64,000 nt of DNA from Hirschia baltica ATCC 49814 (GTDB lineage: Bacteria; Pseudomonadota; Alphaproteobacteria; Caulobacterales; Hyphomonadaceae), in NCBI RefSeq assembly GCF_000023785.1, contig NC_012982.1, positions 434,001 to 498,000 of the forward strand, in the 5' to 3' direction. The position numbers and the translations under genes were made by a program. The notes beneath the pieces are model-generated. The model worked only from the letters and a program-made list of their open reading frames with translations, ran no database searches and was not told where the DNA came from. Each line of letters opens with the position of its first letter. The first letter of the stretch is position 1. This document shows, in pieces, positions 1-12,093 of this stretch.

Positions 1-1146
1 GGGCATCAGCTGTCACGCGGCGTAAAAAATGGCGCTGTGACGGATATGGATGCGCTTGAGCGCTCTATCCGCGTTGCAGTCGAGCAAGCTGAACGCGCCG
101 CTGATACTCGAATTACAGATATTGTGCTGGGAATTTCTGGCCCTAACCTCAAGAGCAATTATCTTGAGGGCGGTGTGAATGTTGGAAATCGTGAAATCAC
201 CCAAATGCATGTGCGGGATGCGATAAATTCTGCACTTTCAACCTATCAAGCACCTGATCGCCAAATTTTACATGCCACACCTTTAGGCTTTGGCCTTGAT
301 GGCGCAGGCGGTGTTAAAGATCCGCGTGGTATGATTGCGACACGGCTGACGGTGACAATGCTTGTCGTGTCTGGTCCATCTGCACCGCTGAAAAATATAG
401 CGCAGTGCGTCACGCGCGCACATCTAAATCCTGTGTCTATCGTGGCTTCTCCTTATGCTGCTGGCTTGTCTGTTCTTGTCGAAGATGAGATTGAGCAGGG
501 CGCAACTGTCATTGATATGGGCGGCGGCGTCACAAGTGCGGCGTGTTTCTATGAGGGAAATCTTGTGTATCTTGACAGTGTTCCTGTTGGTGGATCACGT
601 GCGTCATCGGATTTGGCGCAAGGCTTAGGTACAACATTTGCGGCGGCTGAACGTTTAAAAACACTACACGGCGCTGTGGCGCTCACCCAAGTGCATGCCT
701 TTGATGTGGTCGATGCGCCAAGGTTGGGTGAAGATGGTCGGCTTGAAGCTGGAACCACGTCAAAAGCCGAATTGACAAATATGTTGCGCCCACGTTTTGA
801 AGAAATGCTGGAATTGCTCGAAAAGCGTTTGTCCAAAGCGTCTGCACAATACCGGCCGTTGCCGAGACGTATCGTACTTACTGGTGGCGCGAGCCAAATG
901 CCGGGTATTCGAGATGTGGCTGAAGAAGTCTTCCGCGCACCTGTTCGCATGGCGCGTCCTGCGCGGGTAACCGGCCTTGGTGAAACCTATCAAGTACCAA
1001 CATTTTCTGCTGTTTCAGGTCTGCTGAAATGGGAAATGAGTGGCGGTGCAGGTGCTGTTGCGCCAATGCTAGGCAAGATGCGAGTCGCACCGACTGGCGC
1101 ATCCATTTTCCGAAAAGCCACGAATTGGCTACGTGAAAATTTCTAG
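1..1146 (+). CDS. ftsA: Cell division protein FtsA (5' end cut by window)
   Basis: Actin-like ATPase that anchors FtsZ to the inner membrane and recruits later divisome proteins. The frame is open from base 1; the first visible residues (GHQLSRGVKNGAVTDMDAL) are typical internal FtsA sequence, so the GTG at 37 is not the start and roughly 40 N-terminal residues lie outside the window. The actin-fold phosphate loop (VIDMGGGVTSAA) and the adenosine loop (IVLTGGASQMPG) are visible. The C-terminus ends in an amphipathic stretch (FRKATNWLRENF), as expected for the membrane-targeting helix. It is followed by ftsZ after about 220 bases. Confidence 0.96.
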   Translation, partial: GHQLSRGVKNGAVTDMDALERSIRVAVEQAERAADTRITDIVLGISGPNLKSNYLEGGVNVGNREITQMHVRDAINSALSTYQAPDRQILHATPLGFGLDGAGGVKDPRGMIATRLTVTMLVVSGPSAPLKNIAQCVTRAHLNPVSIVASPYAAGLSVLVEDEIEQGATVIDMGGGVTSAACFYEGNLVYLDSVPVGGSRASSDLAQGLGTTFAAAERLKTLHGAVALTQVHAFDVVDAPRLGEDGRLEAGTTSKAELTNMLRPRFEEMLELLEKRLSKASAQYRPLPRRIVLTGGASQMPGIRDVAEEVFRAPVRMARPARVTGLGETYQVPTFSAVSGLLKWEMSGGAGAVAPMLGKMRVAPTGASIFRKATNWLRENF

Positions 1147-1254
1147 AAACGCATAATTTTTTCGGCTTCGTCATAGTATTTCCTAATTTTGGGAGATAAT
1201 ACCCGTTGTCTCGTCTGATAAACGTAAAAGTTATTGCAGAAATACTGTAACAGG

Positions 1255-1269
1255 TTAACTTGCACTTAG
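1255..1269. promoter_or_regulatory. Possible CtrA-type site upstream of ftsZ
   Basis: TTAA-N7-TTAG lies about 100 bases before ftsZ. The CtrA consensus in Caulobacterales and relatives is TTAA-N7-TTAA, so this is one mismatch away. CtrA control of ftsZ is established in Caulobacter; its use here is inferred only from this motif. The rest of the ftsA-ftsZ gap shows no GANTC methylation site and no clear hairpin. Confidence 0.3.
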
Positions 1270-1367
1270 GCATATTTGCTTAGTTTGATGAGTAAGATCC
1301 CCTATGGACGGCCAATACTTTAGCGGTACGGATCGTTCTGGCTATATTTCTGACGAGGTGCGGCACC

Positions 1368-2774
1368 ATGCCGGTAGAGTTGAAACCACGTATAATCGTT
1401 TTTGGAGTCGGTGGTGCCGGAGGCAATGCCGTAAACAACATGATCGAATCCAAGCTTCAGGGCGTGGAATTCATCGTAGCAAATACCGATAGTCAGGCGT
1501 TGCTTCAATCTCAGGCGGACCACAAAGTTCAGCTGGGAATGAAAACGACTGAAGGTCTGGGTGCGGGTGCCAAGCCATCAGTTGGCGCGGACTCTGCCGA
1601 AGAATCAATCGAAGAAATCAAAGCTCAGCTTGAAGGCGCACACATGGCGTTTATCGCAGCAGGCATGGGAGGTGGCACCGGAACGGGTGCAGCTCCGGTC
1701 ATTGCGCGTGTTGCCAAGGAAATGGGCGTGCTCACAGTTGGTGTTGTCACCAAGCCTTTTGATTTTGAAGGTAAGCGCCGCATGATGATTGCGGATCAGG
1801 GTGTTGAAGAACTTCGTAATTTTGTCGACACACTAATCATTATTCCAAACCAAAATCTTTTCCGCATCGCCAATGCAAACACAACATTTGCTGATGCCTT
1901 CACCATGGCTGATGAAGTCTTGTATGAAGGTGTGCGCGGTGTGACAGACCTTATGGTTATGCCGGGTCTGATCAATCTGGATTTCGCGGATGTGCGTACG
2001 GTTATGTCCGGCATGGAAGCGGCTATGATGGGAACGGGTGAAGCCGATGGTGAACATCGTGCTTTGAAGGCGGCTCAAGCTGCTATTGCAAACCCATTGC
2101 TTGATGATGTGTCCATGAAGGGTGCCAAAGGTGTGTTGATCAACATTACCGGTGGCTATGACATGACATTGTATGAAGTGGATGAAGCGGCCAATGAAGT
2201 GCGCAAGGAAGTTGATCCTGACGCGCAGATTATTCTTGGATCAACTTTTGATCACTCTCTTGAAGGTAAAATTCGTGTGTCAGTCGTAGCAACTGGCATT
2301 ACATATGACGAGAATGGCAAGCAGGATATGCCAAGCCGTCCTTTTGCGCAGCCTGTCACAATCGAAAACGAACCAACAGCTGCTGATGCTATTTCTGCTG
2401 CTCTAGATGCAACACCTGCGGTCGAGGACGTCGAAGAAGCTGCAGAAGACGCAAATATAGATGAAGCAGAACCAAAAGCTGCGCCTCCAATTATCAATCG
2501 CCGCCCAAGTTATGATGCGGATGACGATGCGTCGGACGCTGAAGAATTTGACGACACGCAAAGCGTTGATGATGAAGCAGTAGCCGAAGAAGAGCCTGAG
2601 CCTCAAAGTGAGGTCGCTTCTAAAGGTGGAAGAAATTCTCTTTTTGGATGGGGTAAATCTTCAAGCGGCGATGAGAAGAGCGAAGGTGAAGCTGTAGCTA
2701 AGCAAGATGCAGATGAATATGAAGAAGATGAGCTTGAGATTCCTGCTTTCTTGAGGCGTTCTGCGAACAACTAG
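1368..2774 (+). CDS. ftsZ: Cell division GTPase FtsZ
   Basis: Tubulin-like GTPase that forms the cytokinetic Z ring. The tubulin signature GGGTGTG is at residues 101-107, and the N-terminal [14 protein letters not shown] nucleotide-binding segment is intact. After the roughly 320-residue GTPase core comes a long acidic, variable linker (about residues 325-450), then the conserved C-terminal peptide [11 protein letters not shown] that binds FtsA. At 468 aa it is longer than E. coli FtsZ but normal for alphaproteobacteria with long linkers. The ATG start follows a weak purine-rich site (GAGGTG). A strong terminator follows, so lpxC has its own promoter. Confidence 0.98.
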   Translation: MPVELKPRIIVFGVGGAGGNAVNNMIESKLQGVEFIVANTDSQALLQSQADHKVQLGMKTTEGLGAGAKPSVGADSAEESIEEIKAQLEGAHMAFIAAGMGGGTGTGAAPVIARVAKEMGVLTVGVVTKPFDFEGKRRMMIADQGVEELRNFVDTLIIIPNQNLFRIANANTTFADAFTMADEVLYEGVRGVTDLMVMPGLINLDFADVRTVMSGMEAAMMGTGEADGEHRALKAAQAAIANPLLDDVSMKGAKGVLINITGGYDMTLYEVDEAANEVRKEVDPDAQIILGSTFDHSLEGKIRVSVVATGITYDENGKQDMPSRPFAQPVTIENEPTAADAISAALDATPAVEDVEEAAEDANIDEAEPKAAPPIINRRPSYDADDDASDAEEFDDTQSVDDEAVAEEEPEPQSEVASKGGRNSLFGWGKSSSGDEKSEGEAVAKQDADEYEEDELEIPAFLRRSANN

Positions 2775-2816
2775 AAATATAATTTGCTATAATTTCTTGG
2801 TGAATATTACAATTTG

Positions 2817-2852
2817 AAACGTCCTTATGTATTGATATAAGGACGTTTTTTT
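2817..2852 (+). terminator. Rho-independent terminator after ftsZ
   Basis: Perfect 12-bp stem (2817-2828 with 2837-2848), 8-base loop, followed by a T-run. It separates ftsZ from lpxC. Confidence 0.93.
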
Positions 2853-2912
2853 ATGTAAACATGATAAATTGCAACATCCCGAAACAATCGTTTAATTGAG
2901 TTTAGGGCGATC

Positions 2913-2930
2913 AAGTACAATATTGTACTT
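2913..2930. promoter_or_regulatory. 18-bp perfect palindrome in the lpxC leader
   Basis: AAGTACAATATTGTACTT is a perfect 18-bp palindrome about 58 bases before the lpxC start and after the ftsZ terminator. It has no T-run and no loop, so it reads better as a dimeric-regulator operator than as a terminator. I do not recognise the cognate regulator. Confidence 0.45.
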
Positions 2931-2987
2931 CTTGGATCGACGCAGAGGAATCTGTGTTTTGTAGAGTACATTCCAGAAGGTTACAGT

Positions 2988-3944
2988 ATGGCGTATCAAA
3001 AAACTCTAGCAGGACCTGCCGTTTGTGCCGGCATAGGTGTACACACTGGAGAACGCGCGAGATTGGTGCTTAAGCCTGCCAAAGCAAATACTGGAATTGT
3101 GTTTGTACGCACTGATATTACTGACAAAGATAATGAGATCAAAGCCATTGGTACAAATGTGACCACAGTTCAGCTGGGCACTACTTTGGCCAATGAAGCT
3201 GGTGTTACTGTATCCACTGTTGAGCATTTACTTGCTGCATGTTCAGGTCTTTGCATTGATAATCTGGTTATTGAAATCGATGGTCCAGAAATGCCAATTA
3301 TGGATGGGTCTTCCAGTCTGTATTGCCAATTAATGAAGCATGTTGGCATTAAAGAATTGAAAGAGCCGCGCCGTCGTTTGCGTATCCTAAAACCGATTGA
3401 AGTTGTCGAAGGCGATAAATTTGCACGTTTGCTACCTTCTAAAACAGTTGGCGCACCGTTCGAGCTGCGCGTGCGCATCGAATTTGATAGCGCCGCAATT
3501 GGTGAACAAAGCTATACATTCAAACTGACACCTGGTGCCTTTGCGCGTGATTTGGCATTTGCGCGCACATTTGGATTCACAAGTGATTTTGAAAAATTGA
3601 AGTCCATGGGCCTCGCACGGGGTGCATCCATGGATAATACTGTTGCGCTAGAAGGGGACAAAATCTTGAACCCTGAAGGTTTGCATGTCGCAGATGAGTT
3701 TGTGCGTCACAAAATCTTGGATGCTATTGGTGACATCTTTCTCGCAGGTGGCGCAATCGCAGGTGTGTTTGAGGGCGACCGCCCCGGACATGCGATAAAC
3801 AACAAGCTCGTGCGTGCATTATTGGCTGATACATCTGCTTGGGAATGGGTTAGCGATGAAGTACGTGTATCCGAACCTGCACCCATGTATGCAGCTGGCT
3901 TGAAAAAAATTGATGCAGACATGATCGCACCGGCTGTCTTCTAG
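2988..3944 (+). CDS. lpxC: UDP-3-O-acyl-N-acetylglucosamine deacetylase LpxC
   Basis: Zinc amidase performing the committed step of lipid A synthesis in the cytoplasm. The zinc ligands are visible: H80 in VEHLLAAC, and H241 and D245 in HKILDAIGD. The catalytic His is H268 in PGHAINNKL, all within three residues of the E. coli numbering. The 318-aa length is full. An AGAAGG Shine-Dalgarno precedes the ATG. The gene sits in the usual alphaproteobacterial order ftsZ-lpxC-bamD. A perfect palindrome in its leader suggests separate transcriptional control. Confidence 0.98.
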   Translation: MAYQKTLAGPAVCAGIGVHTGERARLVLKPAKANTGIVFVRTDITDKDNEIKAIGTNVTTVQLGTTLANEAGVTVSTVEHLLAACSGLCIDNLVIEIDGPEMPIMDGSSSLYCQLMKHVGIKELKEPRRRLRILKPIEVVEGDKFARLLPSKTVGAPFELRVRIEFDSAAIGEQSYTFKLTPGAFARDLAFARTFGFTSDFEKLKSMGLARGASMDNTVALEGDKILNPEGLHVADEFVRHKILDAIGDIFLAGGAIAGVFEGDRPGHAINNKLVRALLADTSAWEWVSDEVRVSEPAPMYAAGLKKIDADMIAPAVF

Positions 3945-4082
3945 TTTTATTTCCGTATTTTTTTCCTATAATTCTGCCATAAATGGCTGACAAGCAAGAA
4001 ACTGCACACTCTCTTGTTTCTAAAGCTTGGCGCGCGCGCGCCTGTGGGGTAGACAAGTCGTCAGATTGTATGGAGTTGAACG

Positions 4083-4865
4083 ATGGCGAATAAACGCAAC
4101 ACATTTTTGCTTGTGACTATTAGTGCATCTGCATTGATAATGACGAGCTGTTCGTCATCTGACCGTAAAAAAGATTTAGCTTATATCGAAAAACCAGTTG
4201 AGCAGCTTTATAATGAAGCCGGCCGTAGTGTTGATCGCAAGCAATGGGACCGCGCCGCTCTCGAATTTCAGGAAGTGCAACGCCAGCACCCATATTCAGA
4301 ATGGGCTGAGCGCGCAATGCTTATGACGGCCTATGTGCAATACAAATCCAGACAATATGCAGAAGTAGAGGCAAGTGCCGGCCAATACACAGCATTATAC
4401 CCAAGTTCAAAAAGCGCAGCTTATGCTTATTATCTGATTGCGCTTTCGCATTTCGATCAAATTACAGATGTCGGGCGTGATCAAGGTCGGACTGAATTGG
4501 CGTTAAGTGCGCTTCAGGATGTCGTGCGCCGTTACCCAACAACAGAATATGCGCGTGATGCCGAACTGAAAATTGATATGGTGCGGGATCAATTGGCTGG
4601 TAAAGAGATGGAAGTTGGCCGCTATTATCTCAAATCATCTGAATTTCTTGCTGCCATAAATCGTTTTAAACGTGTTGTAGATGAATATGAAACCACGACG
4701 CACGCACCAGAAGCGCTGCACAGATTGGTTGAAGCCTATTTATCCATTGGTCTTGTCGGACAAGCTCAAGCTGCAGCCGCTGTTTTAGGGCATAATTACC
4801 CATCGAGCCGCTGGTATAGAGACAGCTATAAACTCATGGAAAAATACGGCTCTAAGCAGAGCTAA
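4083..4865 (+). CDS. bamD: Outer membrane assembly lipoprotein BamD
   Basis: Essential partner of BamA in the machine that inserts beta-barrel proteins. It has a lipoprotein signal with the modified Cys at residue 23 (LIMTSC), followed by helical TPR-like repeats (for example LYNEAGRSVDRKQWDRAALE). The family hallmark HPYSEWAERA and a later DVGRDQGRT segment match the BamD/ComL group. The 260-aa length is typical. The start is fixed by GGAGT seven bases upstream. It lies between lpxC and recN, as in many alphaproteobacteria. Confidence 0.95.
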   Translation: MANKRNTFLLVTISASALIMTSCSSSDRKKDLAYIEKPVEQLYNEAGRSVDRKQWDRAALEFQEVQRQHPYSEWAERAMLMTAYVQYKSRQYAEVEASAGQYTALYPSSKSAAYAYYLIALSHFDQITDVGRDQGRTELALSALQDVVRRYPTTEYARDAELKIDMVRDQLAGKEMEVGRYYLKSSEFLAAINRFKRVVDEYETTTHAPEALHRLVEAYLSIGLVGQAQAAAAVLGHNYPSSRWYRDSYKLMEKYGSKQS

Positions 4866-4944
4866 ACAGCAAAACTGTAAAAAAGAAACAAAAGCGGAAC
4901 ATTTTTAGTTCTGTTTTTGTTCTAGATGTGTTATCCATAGGCTT

Positions 4945-6648
4945 ATGTTGATAGCACTTTCCATACGTGATTTTGTTTTAGTTCGTACCCTCGATCTTGA
5001 TCTGGATACGGGCTTTACCGCTCTGACCGGTGAAACCGGTGCAGGTAAGTCAATTTTGCTCGCTGCTTTAGGCTTCGCCTTGGGCGCGAAAACGGCGAAA
5101 GGGGCCATTCGGGCAGGGTGTCAATCCTCCACTGTGATAGCCACTTTTGATCCACCGGCTAATCATCCGGTCCGTCAGATCCTGAAAGATAATGATATTG
5201 ATGTAGATAGCGATGAAGCCATCGTTATTCGCCGGATTTTGCGCGGCTCTGGATCAGCCAAAGGGTATCTCAATGATGCGCCTGTAAGCGCGCGTTTATT
5301 GCAGTCCTTGTCCGAATTATTGGTTGAAGTTCACGGCCAACATGCAGGCCAAAGCCTTTTGGCGGTTGCGCAGCATCGTAAATTATTGGATTCCTTCGCT
5401 GAAACGGAAAAAGAGCTAAAAGCTTGCGCTGATACATGGGATGCATGGCGCGCCGCAATCGCAGCTCGAAAAGCTGTTGAGGGCCGATTATTACGTGCAC
5501 AGGCTGATCGTGAATATCTTGAATTTGCCGTGGATGAATTAGACAAGCTTGATCCGCATGAGGGCGAAGCTGAAGCGCTCGCGAAAGAGCGGCTTGAATT
5601 ACAATCAGCTGAAAAAGTCGCTCAGGCTGTCGAAGATGCCTTGAAGCAATTGGATAAATCCAATCCGGCGCAAGTTTTATCTTCTGCCTCGCGTGCTTTA
5701 GGGCGGGCCTCTTCCATGCCAGCTGTTGTGGAAAGTCCTGATGATGCGCCTTTAAAACTTCAATTATCTGAGGCGGCGGATGCATTAGAGCGCGCCTTGA
5801 TAGAGGCTAGCGAGGCCTATGAGAGTGTATCGCGTTTAAGGTCTGCATCTGATTTTTCATCATCGGATCTGGAAAATTCAGAAACGCGATTATTCGCTTT
5901 ACGGGCGGCGGCACGAAAATACGATGTTGATGTGGATCAGCTTGCCGCTGTGCGTGAACGTATGCGCATGCAATTGGATGAAATTGTGCATTCCGATCAG
6001 GCTTTGCTCAAAGCAAAAACAGCTGAAATTGAAGGTGAAAAAGCCTTTATTGCTGCAAGTGAGAATTTATCTGTAAAGCGTACAAAAGCAGGGCATGCTT
6101 TATCCAAAGCATTGAAAAAGGAATTAGGGCCGCTCAAGCTGGAAAAAGCTGAATTTCGGGTCATGCTGAATAAAGTTGCACCTGAAGAGGCTGGGCCGAC
6201 AGGGTGTGATCGTATCGCCTTTGAGGTGCGTACAAATCCGGGGGCGGAATTTGGTCCATTGCATAAAATTGCTTCGGGCGGTGAGGTGGCGCGCTTTGCG
6301 CTTGCTCTTAAAGTGTGTCTGGCGCGCGATGGTCAGGCAGGAACACTCATCTTTGATGAAGCAGATGTTGGTGTCGGCGGCGCGGTGGCAGCAGCAATTG
6401 GGAAGCGATTATTGCAATTATCCAATGGGCGTCAGGTCTTGGCCATTACACACAGTCCGCAAGTGGCGGCAATGGCAGATGCGCAATGGTGTATTTCTAA
6501 AAGCGAAGCCAAGAAAGGGTCTATTGAAACCGCGATTGACGTGTTGCAAAGTAATCAACGTCAGGAAGAAATCGCGCGTATGTTGGCTGGCGCGGAAATT
6601 ACACAAGAAGCACGCGCTGCTGCCACAAGACTGCTAGCGCGCGCTTAA
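4945..6648 (+). CDS. recN: DNA repair protein RecN
   Basis: SMC-like ATPase acting in double-strand-break repair. The N-terminus starts with the RecN pattern MLIALSIRDFVLV; Walker A is GETGAGKS at residues 29-36. A long coiled-coil middle (roughly 150-380) follows. The C-terminal half-site has ASGGEVARFALALK (signature), LIFDEADVGVGG (Walker B) and ITHSPQVAAMAD. The 567-aa length is normal. It is followed by ligA after 12 bases, so the two are probably cotranscribed. Confidence 0.97.
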   Translation: MLIALSIRDFVLVRTLDLDLDTGFTALTGETGAGKSILLAALGFALGAKTAKGAIRAGCQSSTVIATFDPPANHPVRQILKDNDIDVDSDEAIVIRRILRGSGSAKGYLNDAPVSARLLQSLSELLVEVHGQHAGQSLLAVAQHRKLLDSFAETEKELKACADTWDAWRAAIAARKAVEGRLLRAQADREYLEFAVDELDKLDPHEGEAEALAKERLELQSAEKVAQAVEDALKQLDKSNPAQVLSSASRALGRASSMPAVVESPDDAPLKLQLSEAADALERALIEASEAYESVSRLRSASDFSSSDLENSETRLFALRAAARKYDVDVDQLAAVRERMRMQLDEIVHSDQALLKAKTAEIEGEKAFIAASENLSVKRTKAGHALSKALKKELGPLKLEKAEFRVMLNKVAPEEAGPTGCDRIAFEVRTNPGAEFGPLHKIASGGEVARFALALKVCLARDGQAGTLIFDEADVGVGGAVAAAIGKRLLQLSNGRQVLAITHSPQVAAMADAQWCISKSEAKKGSIETAIDVLQSNQRQEEIARMLAGAEITQEARAAATRLLARA

Positions 6649-6657
6649 TCGGGATAG

Positions 6658-9039
<2,382 letters not shown>

Positions 9040-9040
9040 A

Positions 9041-9070
9041 AAAGGGAGCCGATTGGCTCCCTTTACAATT
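9041..9070. terminator. Bidirectional terminator between ligA and pepP
   Basis: Perfect 10-bp stem AAAGGGAGCC / GGCTCCCTTT with a 4-base loop, starting two bases after the ligA stop. T-rich flanks on both sides suit the convergent genes. Confidence 0.85.
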
Positions 9071-10882
9071 TTATAAATCTTTACAGGCTTGTTTTAGCCA
9101 TTCCAAATCTTCGCCAGAAAGCAGCGGTGTTAGCTCTTTTAGCACACGCTGATGATAACGATCGACCCAGATCCATTCATCTGGCGTCAGCATACCCCGC
9201 TCAATCAGGCGCGAGCAAAGCGGCGCAAGTGTGAGTGCCTCAAATTCCATCATAGGAATATCGCCGCCAACAATATCTCTTGGTTGCGTAACATATTGAA
9301 GGTTTTCTATGCGAATACCGTACTCATTTTCTTTATAATATCCCGGCTCATTCGATACGATCATACCAGGCTCAAGCGCGGTAAAGTTAGGCATTTTCGA
9401 AATGCGCTGCGGGCCTTCATGCACACCAAGATAAGATCCAACACCATGCCCCGTGCCGTGTTCATAATCCAATCCCAGCGCCCACATAGGTTGGCGTGCG
9501 ATCGCATCAATGGCTGATCCTGTTGTTCCGGCAGGAAAACGCAATCGCGCTAGCGCAATATGCCCTTTAAGGACTGTGGTATAGCGTTCTTTCATTTCTT
9601 GGGTCGGCTCACCAATCGCAACAGTACGGGTGATATCCGTTGTGCCATCTAGATATTGGCCACCTGAATCAACAAGATAGAGTGAGTTCTTTTCTAGAAC
9701 TTGAACAGTCGCTTCATTGACGCGGTAGTGACAATGCGCACCATTAGAGCCAGCACCGGAGATTGTCTCAAATGATAGATCTTTTAAGCCTTGTAGCTCT
9801 TCACGGTGTTGTTCTAAGCGTTGAGCGGCTTGAATTTCATTGATTTTGCCCGACTGGACTTCTTCAGAATCTAGCCAGCGCAAAAAACGGGTAATGGCAG
9901 CACCATCTCGTAAATGTGCCTGTTTAGAACCAGAAATTTCAACATCGTTTTTTATCGCGCGTGGCAGAGCTGACGGATCGGCTTGCACAGCTATTTTCGC
10001 GCCAGCTTCAGTAACTGTTTTGAAAAACCAAGCCGATGCTAAAGCTGGATCAAGGGAAACTGTTTTGCCTTTTAATTTGGCGATGCGCCCCTCAAGCTGA
10101 GACATTGGCATCACGGTCACATCGCTAAGATGGGTTGTCAGTGCATCATTCACCTTCACTGGGTGTAAGAATAAATCAGCGTTTCCAGTGGCATAAACAA
10201 TGGCGCGACCTAGCGGAAGCGGCGAACATTTCACATCTCCGCCGCGAATATTAAATAACCAAGCTAGAGAAGCTGGCGATGTGATAATCACAGCGTCAGC
10301 CGCAATATCTAAAAGCGATGCGCCAACACGTTTTAGTTTGGAAGCGTGTGTTTCACCTGCATAAACAACATCATGCGGCACCACTAATTCTTTAGGTTCA
10401 GGCGGTTGATCATGCCATGCGGCATCAATCGGGTTTGTCTCAACCGGCACAATTTCAACGCCCGCAAGGCTCGCTGCATCAGCTAATTGTTCAAAAGCAT
10501 TTTGGCTGACAAGTTCAAGATCAACACCAAGGCGTTTGCCGTGTAGCTTTTGTTTGGCCAGCCAATTGAACGGGCCTAATTTGTCCAAACTTTCCCGCGT
10601 GAAAAGCTTTGAATCCACCTGTTTGGCTGCTTGAAGTGTGTAGCGCCCATCAACGAATAGCACGGCTGAATTCATCAATATCATGGCCGCGCCAGCAGAG
10701 CCGGTGAAGCCAGTTGCCCATGTCAGTCTATCAAATGCGCTGGGCAGATATTCATTTTGATAGGCATCTTCATGCGGAATATAATAAGCATCCAGATTTT
10801 GCGCTTTCATCTGTCCGCGAAGCAAAGGCAGATTGCTTTGCCCGAGTGCTGGTCCGCCAGTGACTTCAAATGTCTGTCGCAT
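9071..10882 (-). CDS. pepP: Xaa-Pro aminopeptidase (aminopeptidase P, M24B)
   Basis: Dimetal peptidase releasing an N-terminal residue before proline. It is the long three-domain form (603 aa, like eukaryotic XPNPEP1) rather than the ~440-aa E. coli form. Two creatinase-type N-terminal domains (about 1-310) precede the pita-bread catalytic domain. Metal-binding motifs are visible in order: DSGGQYLDGTTDITRT (two Asp), EHGTGHGVGSYLGVHEG (His), NEPGYY (Glu) and GIRIENL (Glu). No signal peptide, so it is cytoplasmic. Its 3' end faces ligA across a shared terminator. Confidence 0.93.
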   Translation of the reverse strand: MRQTFEVTGGPALGQSNLPLLRGQMKAQNLDAYYIPHEDAYQNEYLPSAFDRLTWATGFTGSAGAAMILMNSAVLFVDGRYTLQAAKQVDSKLFTRESLDKLGPFNWLAKQKLHGKRLGVDLELVSQNAFEQLADAASLAGVEIVPVETNPIDAAWHDQPPEPKELVVPHDVVYAGETHASKLKRVGASLLDIAADAVIITSPASLAWLFNIRGGDVKCSPLPLGRAIVYATGNADLFLHPVKVNDALTTHLSDVTVMPMSQLEGRIAKLKGKTVSLDPALASAWFFKTVTEAGAKIAVQADPSALPRAIKNDVEISGSKQAHLRDGAAITRFLRWLDSEEVQSGKINEIQAAQRLEQHREELQGLKDLSFETISGAGSNGAHCHYRVNEATVQVLEKNSLYLVDSGGQYLDGTTDITRTVAIGEPTQEMKERYTTVLKGHIALARLRFPAGTTGSAIDAIARQPMWALGLDYEHGTGHGVGSYLGVHEGPQRISKMPNFTALEPGMIVSNEPGYYKENEYGIRIENLQYVTQPRDIVGGDIPMMEFEALTLAPLCSRLIERGMLTPDEWIWVDRYHQRVLKELTPLLSGEDLEWLKQACKDL

Positions 10883-10975
10883 ATCATACCTATCCGTAAA
10901 TTTAGGGTCTATTTGTCTAGCTTATATATCTAGAATCGTAAGCTGTTATTCAAGCCAGATCCTTCTAACGATTAT

Positions 10976-11917
10976 CTATATGCCAAAATATTCTGCTGGA
11001 TCAAATAGATTATCATCCATCCATGGGTCACGTGCAGGACGTTTCTTGGTTTTTTGTTTTAACGGCTTTTTGAAAACCAAAGTCGACCACGCGCCCAATC
11101 TGCGGCGGTCCACAAGCGCTAGATTGCGACCAGCAAAAGCTGCTTTCACTTGTGGCTCTTGATGGTTTAGCAAACCAGAGAGAATGATATAACCACCATC
11201 CTTGGTCAGTTTGTTGATATCAGATGAAAGCGAAACAAGCGGGCGCGCCAAAATGTTGGCCATTACCGTATCGTATTTGCCTTGATTGCGAATAAATGCA
11301 TTGTTTGCGCCTGTTGCGACTAACAAATGCAGATTGCGGCCCATTTTGTTGTTTTCTGCGTTAATTTTGGCAATGCGAATTGATTCAGGGTCAATGTCGG
11401 ACGCGACAGCCATGCTAGCCCCCGATTTCATCGCGGCAATCGCCAAAACAGCAGATCCGGTCCCAATATCCAGCACTTTGCCCAATTTACGCTTCTTGGC
11501 GACATCGGCTAGCGCTTCAAGGCAGCCCTTCGTTGTGCCGTGATGGCCTGTTCCAAAAGCTGGACCTGCTTCAATCCATACAGGAATACGGCCACCAGCA
11601 AGTCGTGTTAATTCATGGGCACCCGCAACATAATAAGGGCCAGCCTCTACTGCAGGCAAACCTTTCAAGCTTTCAGCAACCCAGTCTTTATCATCTAGCT
11701 TTTCGTGTGCGGCGGATAAACCTTCGCCTTCGCTTTCAATGATGGAGATACAGGCTTGGACGCTCTCTTCATCATGGCAAAATGCATCAATGCGCCAAGA
11801 TACGCGCGTGGCTTCTTCTGTTGAAACTGCGCCAGCAGGAGATGGGTCCATGTCTGCCAATACATCAGAAATACGTTCAGCAGTTGCGCGGTCGCAAATG
11901 GCGCTCACTTTATACAT
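10976..11917 (-). CDS. prmA: Ribosomal protein L11 methyltransferase
   Basis: SAM-dependent methyltransferase for ribosomal protein L11. The C-terminal Rossmann domain has motif I VLDIGTGSAVLAIAA, the preceding PrmA-specific PAFGTGHHGTT, the acidic residue in ASDIDPESI, and the ANILARPL post-motif typical of PrmA. The N-terminal ~120 residues form the substrate-recognition domain. The Lys/Arg-rich C-terminal extension (KKPLKQKTKKRPARDPW) is unlike E. coli PrmA but is seen in relatives. It is transcribed in the same direction as pepP, with a gap of about 90 bases. Confidence 0.92.
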   Translation of the reverse strand: MYKVSAICDRATAERISDVLADMDPSPAGAVSTEEATRVSWRIDAFCHDEESVQACISIIESEGEGLSAAHEKLDDKDWVAESLKGLPAVEAGPYYVAGAHELTRLAGGRIPVWIEAGPAFGTGHHGTTKGCLEALADVAKKRKLGKVLDIGTGSAVLAIAAMKSGASMAVASDIDPESIRIAKINAENNKMGRNLHLLVATGANNAFIRNQGKYDTVMANILARPLVSLSSDINKLTKDGGYIILSGLLNHQEPQVKAAFAGRNLALVDRRRLGAWSTLVFKKPLKQKTKKRPARDPWMDDNLFDPAEYFGI

Positions 11918-12093
11918 TCAAATCAGCCTTAAATCAGGGGATGGGTTCATGCCAGCGTTGATAGAACAAACTCAGCATTTGGGGAAGTCTCAGTTTGCAA
12001 GGCTTTATTGCCGTTATGGTGAACGCTGCATTTAGGATAAAAGTTTTGCTATTTTTAAATCCAGCTTTAAATGCGATGCGCGATACATACTCT

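Noticed and set aside
37-1146. GTG at 37 as the start of ftsA.
   Set aside because: The frame stays open to base 1 and upstream residues match internal FtsA sequence; the gene is cut by the window.
4029-4042. GGCGCGCGCGCGCC, a 14-bp alternating palindrome before bamD.
   Set aside because: Simple alternating sequence with no neighbouring promoter-like features; too weak to call a regulatory site.
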